Shown here piece after piece: positions 6,567 through 11,011 of a stretch of 11,011 bases of DNA (within the stretch, counting starts at the first letter, position 1; the number at the start of each line of letters is the position of its first letter). The notes under the pieces were generated by a model that saw only the letters and a program-made list of their open reading frames with translations, was not told the DNA's origin and did no database searches. The translations under genes and the position numbers were made by a program. The DNA is from Pseudomonadota bacterium (GTDB lineage: Bacteria > Myxococcota_A > Polyangia > Polyangiales > Polyangiaceae): the NCBI GenBank assembly GCA_003242355.1, contig QGUH01000041.1, forward strand, positions 1-11,011, given 5' to 3'.

Positions 6567-6970
6567 GCGAGCTCCGCAGAGATCGCGTGCACGAAGGCGC
6601 CGGGTTCGATTCTCGGGCATCCTTCGCATCGCGCCGGACTCACGTGGAGCTTGGCCTCCCTTCGCATCGAACGCGTCGGGCTTGCGCAAAGCTTTGGGCC
6701 TCCTTTCGCATCGACCGCGGCGAGCTCGGGCAAAGCTTGGGCCTCCTTCGCATCGAACGCGCCGCATCGATCCGCGTCGGGCTCGCGCAGAGCTTGGGGC
6801 CTCCTTCCGCATCGCCTGCGCCGGAGCGCAGAGCGCCTGCACGCGAACGGTGCCGGATTCCGGTGTCTCTCTTCGTGTCGAGCGCCCCCTGCGACGAGGA
6901 CGGGAGCGCGCAACGAGCGTGCATCAAGGGAGCGGGTTCGAATCCCGGCGCCTCTCCGCGCGGCGCGTCG
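6567..6970. repeat. Three diverged copies of a tRNA-3'-half-like module
   Basis: Copies lie at about 6567-6636, 6819-6886 and 6894-6970. They share, in order, a GCAGAG-type lead-in (weaker in copy 3), TGCA(C/T), AAGG or similar, a T-arm-like element, and CTC/CTTCG followed by GCG-rich sequence. In copy 1, CCGGG-TTCGATT-CTCGG (6600-6616) folds as a 5-bp, 7-nt-loop T-arm. In copy 3, CGGG-TTCGAAT-CCCG (6933-6947) does the same, followed by CCTCTCCG as in the 3' acceptor strand of many tRNA-Ser genes. Copy 2 has lost the loop (CCGG-ATT-CCGG). No matching 5' half (acceptor, D-arm, anticodon arm) was found for any copy, so these are not intact tRNA genes. Confidence 0.5.
6621..6841. repeat. Degenerate tandem repeat of about 38-58 bp
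   Basis: The unit starts with TTCGCATCG and ends with AGCTT(T)GGGCCTCC. Starts are at 6623, 6661, 6705, 6747 and 6805, so periods are 38, 44, 42 and 58 bp; the fifth copy is partial. Unit four carries an insertion that repeats GCATCGA. The periods are not all multiples of three and substitutions do not preserve a reading frame, so this is not a coding repeat. It starts inside module copy 1 and runs up to copy 2. Confidence 0.65.
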
Positions 6971-7026
6971 AACGGGACGGAGCCACGTCAACGAGCGTAC
7001 CGAGCGGATGCTCTGCGGGATATCGG

Positions 7027-7099
<73 letters not shown>

Positions 7100-7143
7100 A
7101 TCGGCTGGGGCCGAGCCGCGCGGGCGAGCCGCGCGGCGCCGAG

Positions 7144-7173
7144 GTATTAGCGCAGACCACCGACGGGGTGCAA
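7144..7173 (-). promoter_or_regulatory. Possible promoter of tRNA-Phe
   Basis: On the - strand TTGCAC (7168-7173) and TAATAC (7144-7149) are separated by 18 nt and end about 45 nt before the tRNA 5' end. Both boxes only partly match the housekeeping consensus. The call leans on position: this is the first promoter-like pair upstream of a gene that must be transcribed. Confidence 0.35.
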
Positions 7174-7364
7174 CCGGTCCGATGAAGGCAAGCACGTTCG
7201 GCCACGCGGTTGGGCGCGGTCGAGCCGCCGGGCGGTCCAGGCGCCTTCCGCCCGAGGTCGTCGCCGCCCATCGGTGAACGGGTGGGAGCGGCTCGCCCAA
7301 ATCAACGGGCGAGGGCGCCCCCCCACGAACGAAGCGGCAAGACCCTTGTGTATTCTTCCGGATC
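7174..7364. other. Intergenic region before the pilT-like gene
   Basis: About 190 nt (265 nt counted from the tRNA) with no gene. It separates the divergent tRNA-Phe and the PilT-like gene and so should hold promoters for both. TATTCT at 7351-7356 is the only -10-like string near the GTG start; no convincing -35 box or ribosome site was found. Confidence 0.4.
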
Positions 7365-8438
7365 GTGGACAGCGTACCGCCCGGAGACAGCGCGTACGGT
7401 TCGGAAGAGTACCTGAACCAGCTGTTGCGGAAGGCTCTCGCTGCCGGTGCACGGGACGTGCACTTGAAGGTCGGGCAGCCGCCCGCGGCGCGTGTGCGCG
7501 GGGACTTGGTGTTCTTCCGGTTGCCGAAGCTTCTGCCGGAAGACACCGAGGCCGCCGCCCGGTTGCTCGTCAAGAACCCGGCCGTGGCCGCGCGTCTCGA
7601 CCAGCTGCGCGAGCACGACACGGCCTACGCGGTGCCGGGCATCGGACGACTCCGCGTCAACGTGTATCGCCAGCGGGGCTCGCTCGCCGTCGTGATGCGT
7701 CTCGTCCCCGAACGGGTGCCCACGCTCGAAGAGCTCGGAGCCCCCGAAGTGTGCAAGCGGCTCGCGGAAGGGGAGCGCGGGCTCATCCTGTGCGTGGGCG
7801 CGGCGGGCAACGGCAAGTCCACGACGCTCGCGGCGATGATCGGGCACATGAACCGCACGCTCGCGCGTCACATCGTCACGATCGAAGATCCGATCGAGTA
7901 CCTGTACCAGGACGATCGCTCGAGCATCAGCCAGCGCGAGATCGGGCACGACACCGAGAGCTTCGCCAGCGCGCTCCGCGCCGTTTTGCGGCAAGACCCG
8001 GACGTGATCCAAATCGGCGAGATCCGCGACGCCGAAACGATGGAGATCGCGCTCAAGGCCGCCGAGACCGGCCACCTCGTGCTCTCGACCTTGCACACGC
8101 CGGACGTCGCCCGGACCATGAACCGCATCGTGTCCCTGATGCAGGGCAACCCGGACGAAGTTCGCGAGCGCCTCGGTGACGCGCTGCAGGGCATCATCGC
8201 GCAGCGCCTGCTGCCGCGCGCCGACGGCCGCGGCATGGTGCTGGCGGCCGAAGTGCTCGTGGGCACCGGATCGGTGCGCGAGAGCATCAAGCGGCCCCTC
8301 GGCAATCCGCCGCTCAAGGAGCTGATGGAAGCGGGGGCCGACATGTACGGCATGCAGACGTTCGAAAGCACCGTCCGACGGCTGGTGCGCGAGGGCATCG
8401 TCGACCGCGAGGTCGCGCGGATGGCGCTCGGCTCCTGA
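7365..8438 (+). CDS. pilT: PilT-family type IV pilus retraction ATPase
   Basis: A 357-aa secretion ATPase of the PilT/PilU class, a cytoplasmic hexamer that powers pilus disassembly and twitching (S-motility in myxobacteria). The N-terminal PAS-like region includes DVHLKVGQPP (31-40). The Walker A loop is GAAGNGKST (145-153), against the usual GPTGSGKST. The Asp box is TIEDPIEYL (172-180), Walker B is DPDVIQIGEIRD (211-222) and the His box is TGHLVLSTLHT (236-246). The C-terminal domain ends with ADMYGMQTFE (325-334). The AIRNLIRE signature of classic PilT is absent; SIKRPLGNPPLKELMEAG-type sequence stands there instead (from 307), which marks a paralogue. The GTG start lacks a clear Shine-Dalgarno site, but no alternative start fits. 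No other pil gene lies in the window. A PilT paralogue with a modified P-loop is more likely than the main PilT. Confidence 0.9.
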   Translation: MDSVPPGDSAYGSEEYLNQLLRKALAAGARDVHLKVGQPPAARVRGDLVFFRLPKLLPEDTEAAARLLVKNPAVAARLDQLREHDTAYAVPGIGRLRVNVYRQRGSLAVVMRLVPERVPTLEELGAPEVCKRLAEGERGLILCVGAAGNGKSTTLAAMIGHMNRTLARHIVTIEDPIEYLYQDDRSSISQREIGHDTESFASALRAVLRQDPDVIQIGEIRDAETMEIALKAAETGHLVLSTLHTPDVARTMNRIVSLMQGNPDEVRERLGDALQGIIAQRLLPRADGRGMVLAAEVLVGTGSVRESIKRPLGNPPLKELMEAGADMYGMQTFESTVRRLVREGIVDREVARMALGS

Positions 8439-8563
8439 CTCCTCGGTCCGAAAGCTCGGCCGAGCCTGGTTCTCGGGCTGAGAAGGGGACGAACCGCCTC
8501 GATCGTCGCGCTGCGCGCAGGTGATGGTGGACGCGGTGGCTGGGTCTCGGTAGACGGCAGGGG

Positions 8564-9565
8564 ATGTCCCGAGACGGCCAGACCGCACCGGCCCTACGCC
8601 ACGATTACTCCCTCGCCGAGGTGCGTGCGATCCACGATCTGCCCCTGTTCGAGCTCCTGGATCGCGCGCGGCGCGTTCACACGGAAAACCACCCGGACGG
8701 CCGCGTCCAGCTCTGCACGCTGCTCAGCGTGAAGACCGGCGGGTGCCCGGAGGACTGCGGGTATTGCTCCCAGTCGTCGCGCCACAAGACGTCGGTGAAG
8801 CCGGAGGCCATGCTCAAGGTCGAAGACGTCGTGGCCGCCGCGCGCCGCGCCCGCGACCAGGGTGCCACGCGCTTCTGCATGGGCGCTGCTTGGCGCGAGG
8901 TGAAGGATGGCCCCGCGTTCGAGCGCGTCCTCACCATGGTGCGGGAAGTGAAGGCGCTCGGGCTCGAAGCGTGCGTGACGCTCGGCATGGTGACCGAAGA
9001 GCAGGCGCGCCGTCTAAAAGAAGCCGGGCTCGACGCCTACAACCACAACCTGGATACGTCGCGCGAGCACTACCGCTCGATCATTTCGACCCGCACCTTC
9101 GACGATCGGCTGCGAACGCTGCGCAACGTGCGCGCCGCCGGCATCAGCGTGTGCTCGGGCGGCATCATCGGCATGGGCGAAAGCATCGACGATCGCTGCC
9201 GTCTGTTGGTCGAGCTCTCGAGCCTCGATCCGCATCCGGAGAGCGTGCCCATCAACGCGCTCGTGCGCGTTCCGGGAACACCGCTCGAGGCGCTGCCGCC
9301 GGTCGAGCCGATCGAGCTCGTGCGCATGATCGCGACGGCACGCATCCTGATGCCGCGCTCGCGGGTACGGCTCAGCGCGGGCCGCGCCGAGCTCAGCCGG
9401 GAAGCGCAACTTTTGTGCTTCTACGCCGGCGCGAACAGCATCTTCTTCGGCGATCGCCTGCTTACCACGGGCAATCCCGACGAGAGCGAGGACGAGGCGC
9501 TGCTCCGCGCGGCGGGGCTCGTACCGGAAGAACGCGTCGAAGCGCTCTCGGCGTGCGCCGAGTAG
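8564..9565 (+). CDS. bioB: Biotin synthase BioB
   Basis: A 333-aa radical SAM enzyme that inserts sulfur into dethiobiotin, the last step of biotin synthesis. CPEDCGYCSQS (61-71) gives C61, C65 and C68, the three ligands of the SAM-binding [4Fe-4S] cluster. The [2Fe-2S] sulfur-donor cluster ligands are all present: C105 (RFCMG), C137 (EACVTLG), C197 (VCSGG) and Arg269 in VRLSAGR. YNHNLDTS (159-166), ESVPIN and FYAGANSIF are family landmarks. Length is normal. ATG 8564 is directly preceded by AGGGG, too close for an ordinary ribosome site, and no upstream in-frame start exists before the PilT-like stop region. No bioA, bioD or bioF lies beside it; in this window it stands alone 125 nt after the PilT-like gene. 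Confidence 0.96.
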   Translation: MSRDGQTAPALRHDYSLAEVRAIHDLPLFELLDRARRVHTENHPDGRVQLCTLLSVKTGGCPEDCGYCSQSSRHKTSVKPEAMLKVEDVVAAARRARDQGATRFCMGAAWREVKDGPAFERVLTMVREVKALGLEACVTLGMVTEEQARRLKEAGLDAYNHNLDTSREHYRSIISTRTFDDRLRTLRNVRAAGISVCSGGIIGMGESIDDRCRLLVELSSLDPHPESVPINALVRVPGTPLEALPPVEPIELVRMIATARILMPRSRVRLSAGRAELSREAQLLCFYAGANSIFFGDRLLTTGNPDESEDEALLRAAGLVPEERVEALSACAE

Positions 9566-9593
9566 GCTCCGCAGAAGCTTACTTCGGCGGGCA

Positions 9594-9613
9594 GGGGCGG
9601 CGCGGGCCGCCCC
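9594..9613. terminator. GC hairpin between convergent genes
   Basis: GGGGCGGC (9594-9601) and GCCGCCCC (9606-9613) form a perfect 8-bp stem with loop GCGG, midway between the bioB stop (9565) and the protease stop (9633). There is no T-run on either side. It could act as a bidirectional terminator or simply limit read-through. Confidence 0.4.
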
Positions 9614-9632
9614 GACGAGGCTCGAGCGCCGA

Positions 9633-10595
9633 TCAGTCGGCCGTGCGCCGGACGGCGCGGGAGCTCGGCCGGCCAGCGATACCGGCAGAGCGCGTCGGCT
9701 CGGCGTCGCGGCGCGCTCGGCGCCGGGCGCGCGCGGCGCCGAGCGCGATTGCGAGGGCACCGAGGGCGAGCTCGCTGCCCGAGCCCGCGCCCGGCCGCGC
9801 TACGGAGCAGCCGCCCTTCGTGCCGCCGCAGCGCGACGAGAAACCGTGGCGTGGGGCACAACTCTGCGTTTCGGTGACGCGATCGGGCGCGAGCGCCTCG
9901 CAAATCCCCGCTCGATCGTCGTCGCCGAGCTTGGTGAGGTCGCGGCCGATCTCGTATGCGGGGCGCATCGTCGCGTTCTCCGCGACGGTGTGCGAAAGGC
10001 CGAGGAAGTGGCCGACCTCGTGCGTGAGAATCGACGCGAGGTCGGCGGCGCCCTCGCGCGGCTTGCCGACGCTGATCGGGATGCCGCTCGCGCCGTTGAT
10101 CTCGACGTCCACGTCGTAGATGCGGCCGCTCTTCGGATCGAAGCGAATCGTCGTCAGGCCGAGCGCGTCCTCGCCGCCCACGTACGGCCACTCCTCGTCG
10201 CGAAACATGAAGATGTTCGCGTTGCCGCCGCGCTGGTTGTACTCCACGCGACCGCACTCGACCGGTCCCAGGTTCTGCACGGTGAGCTTGGGCGTTCGGC
10301 CGCCCCCGCAGTCGACCTCGAGCCAGCGCTGGAAGGCCGCGGACACCTCGCTGGCGAACAGGGTGGCATCGATTCCGTGCCGCGCGGAGCCCGCCTGATG
10401 CACCACGAACGAAACGCATTCGCTCGCCCAGTAGAGCGGCGTTCCCGCGACGGCGCAGCCCTTGGCGTCCCGCGTGCACTCGCGCCGCTCCGGATCGCAC
10501 GTGGTCGTTCGGCAGTAGGCGCGCGCCTCGCTCGCTCCGAGCATCAGCGTCGCGGCCACCACACCCAGAGCCGCGCACCGACGGACCGTGCTCAT
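9633..10595 (-). CDS. Secreted matrixin-like zinc metalloprotease, MYXO-CTERM-like tail
   Basis: 320 aa. A signal peptide (1-26, cut after SEARA) precedes a Cys-rich exported part (C28, C33, C40, C47, C60, C96, C114 and more, likely disulfides). The zinc site HEVGHFLGLSH (192-202) is the metzincin motif HExxHxxGxxH with Glu193 as base, and ATMRP (208-212) gives the Met-turn at Met210. This fits the M10-like matrixins found in many myxobacteria. Near the end GCSVA (262-266) is followed by a hydrophobic run (about 275-288) and an Arg cluster (289-296), the layout of a MYXO-CTERM sorting signal that anchors proteins at the surface. Unusually, about 24 residues follow the Arg cluster. The ATG is preceded by GGGAGG at 10 nt and overlaps the upstream gene's stop (ATGA), so translation is coupled. 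Substrate unknown. Confidence 0.88.
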   Translation of the reverse strand: MSTVRRCAALGVVAATLMLGASEARAYCRTTTCDPERRECTRDAKGCAVAGTPLYWASECVSFVVHQAGSARHGIDATLFASEVSAAFQRWLEVDCGGGRTPKLTVQNLGPVECGRVEYNQRGGNANIFMFRDEEWPYVGGEDALGLTTIRFDPKSGRIYDVDVEINGASGIPISVGKPREGAADLASILTHEVGHFLGLSHTVAENATMRPAYEIGRDLTKLGDDDRAGICEALAPDRVTETQSCAPRHGFSSRCGGTKGGCSVARPGAGSGSELALGALAIALGAARARRRARRDAEPTRSAGIAGRPSSRAVRRTAD

Positions 10596-11011
10596 CGCGC
10601 GAGCGCCTCCCGAATCAAGCGGCGCGCTTGGTCGAGATCCAGCCCGCGCAATCGGCGCACGGCGGAGCGTTCTGGCTGAACGAGCTCGGGGATTCTCGGG
10701 CTCGGATGAAGCCGCTCGACGCGCTTCACGTCCGGGTACAGCGGATAGTGTCCCTGCGCCATCCCGGTCGGCTGGTGAATCGCGTCCGGTCGGAGTCGCA
10801 AGAACAACACCGAGCGTTCGCCGAGCACGAGCTCGGCTTCGCCGTGCACGAGCTCCCCGAGGTCGCCGATGACGCCGCCGAGCGTTCGCACGATCACCTC
10901 GCTCGCATCCGGCCCGGATTTGGCGAGGGGACCCTCCACGGCGAACCCCGTACCCGCACCGATCCCGCGCTTTCCCCCGATGTTTTCACAGCAACAAACC
11001 CCCCCAACGGG
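10592..11011 (-). CDS. Uncharacterised protein, 5' end cut by window edge
   Basis: The frame is open from the window edge to the TGA at 10592-10594 (about 139 codons). An internal GTG at 10939 would give 115 aa, but it has no ribosome site and the frame continues upstream with plausible sequence (GIGAGTGFAVEGPL), so the true start probably lies outside the window. Visible features are EVIVRTLGGVIGDLGE, then GEAELVLGERSVLFLRL, then GMAQGHYPLYP. This beta-rich pattern with RTLGG and GERxVLFLR recurs in short exported myxobacterial proteins placed next to matrixin-like proteases; I know no function for it. The last third is charged and helical. The stop overlaps the protease ATG by ATGA, which implies one operon and perhaps one shared job, such as a chaperone, inhibitor or partner of the protease. 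Confidence 0.65.
   Translation of the reverse strand, partial: PVGGVCCCENIGGKRGIGAGTGFAVEGPLAKSGPDASEVIVRTLGGVIGDLGELVHGEAELVLGERSVLFLRLRPDAIHQPTGMAQGHYPLYPDVKRVERLHPSPRIPELVQPERSAVRRLRGLDLDQARRLIREALAR

Noticed and set aside
6621..6841. A CRISPR array
   Set aside because: Units are degenerate, of uneven length and without unique spacers between identical repeats, and no cas gene is nearby.
6894..6970. An intact tRNA-Ser gene
   Set aside because: Only the T-arm and a CCTCTCC acceptor-like end are present. No GGAGAGG 5' strand, D-arm or Ser anticodon loop lies at the needed distance.
8456..8480. Palindromic CTCGGCCGAG after the pilT-like stop as a terminator
   Set aside because: The stem would have no loop, the larger pairing with CGGGCTGAG has mismatches, and there is no T-run.

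Overview
The window looks like chromosomal DNA from a high-GC myxobacterium (Myxococcota, most likely Polyangia). This rests on very GC-rich third codon positions, a glycine-rich lipoprotein with GGSGG/KGGSGG blocks of the kind common in Polyangiales, a secreted protease ending in a MYXO-CTERM-like Cys + hydrophobic + Arg tail, a PilT-type pilus ATPase and a near-consensus sigma-54 promoter. No transposase, integrase or phage gene was recognised.

Layout. Positions 1-467 hold no gene I can support. A sigma-54-type promoter (468-483) precedes a short Gly-rich lipoprotein (548-1063), which ends at a strong hairpin (1106-1136). A second putative lipoprotein with a duplicated Cys-containing domain follows (1179-1898). 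Next come a histidine phosphatase (1978-2694), an XPB-family DNA helicase (2732-4093) and a Bax1/DUF790 nuclease (4098-5306), all on the + strand. Helicase and nuclease are separated by only 4 nt, the pairing known from archaea. A small zinc-ribbon protein of unknown function lies on the - strand (5370-5861).

Positions 5862-7026 are a long non-coding tract. Its right half (6567-6970) is a repeat array: three diverged copies of a module that resembles a tRNA 3' half (T-arm), with a short degenerate tandem repeat between copies one and two. A tRNA-Phe(GAA) gene lies next to it on the - strand (7027-7099). A PilT-family ATPase (7365-8438) and biotin synthase BioB (8564-9565) follow on the + strand. 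They converge on a - strand pair: a secreted matrixin-like zinc metalloprotease (9633-10595) and, upstream of it with an ATGA overlap, a gene cut by the window edge (10592-11011).

How the genes work together. The clearest functional unit is XPB-Bax1, a helicase-nuclease machine for DNA repair by unwinding and incision. The helicase's RED motif reads RQD. The protease and its upstream partner form a translationally coupled pair. The other genes look like single units: BioB has no other bio gene beside it, and the PilT paralogue has no other pilus gene beside it.
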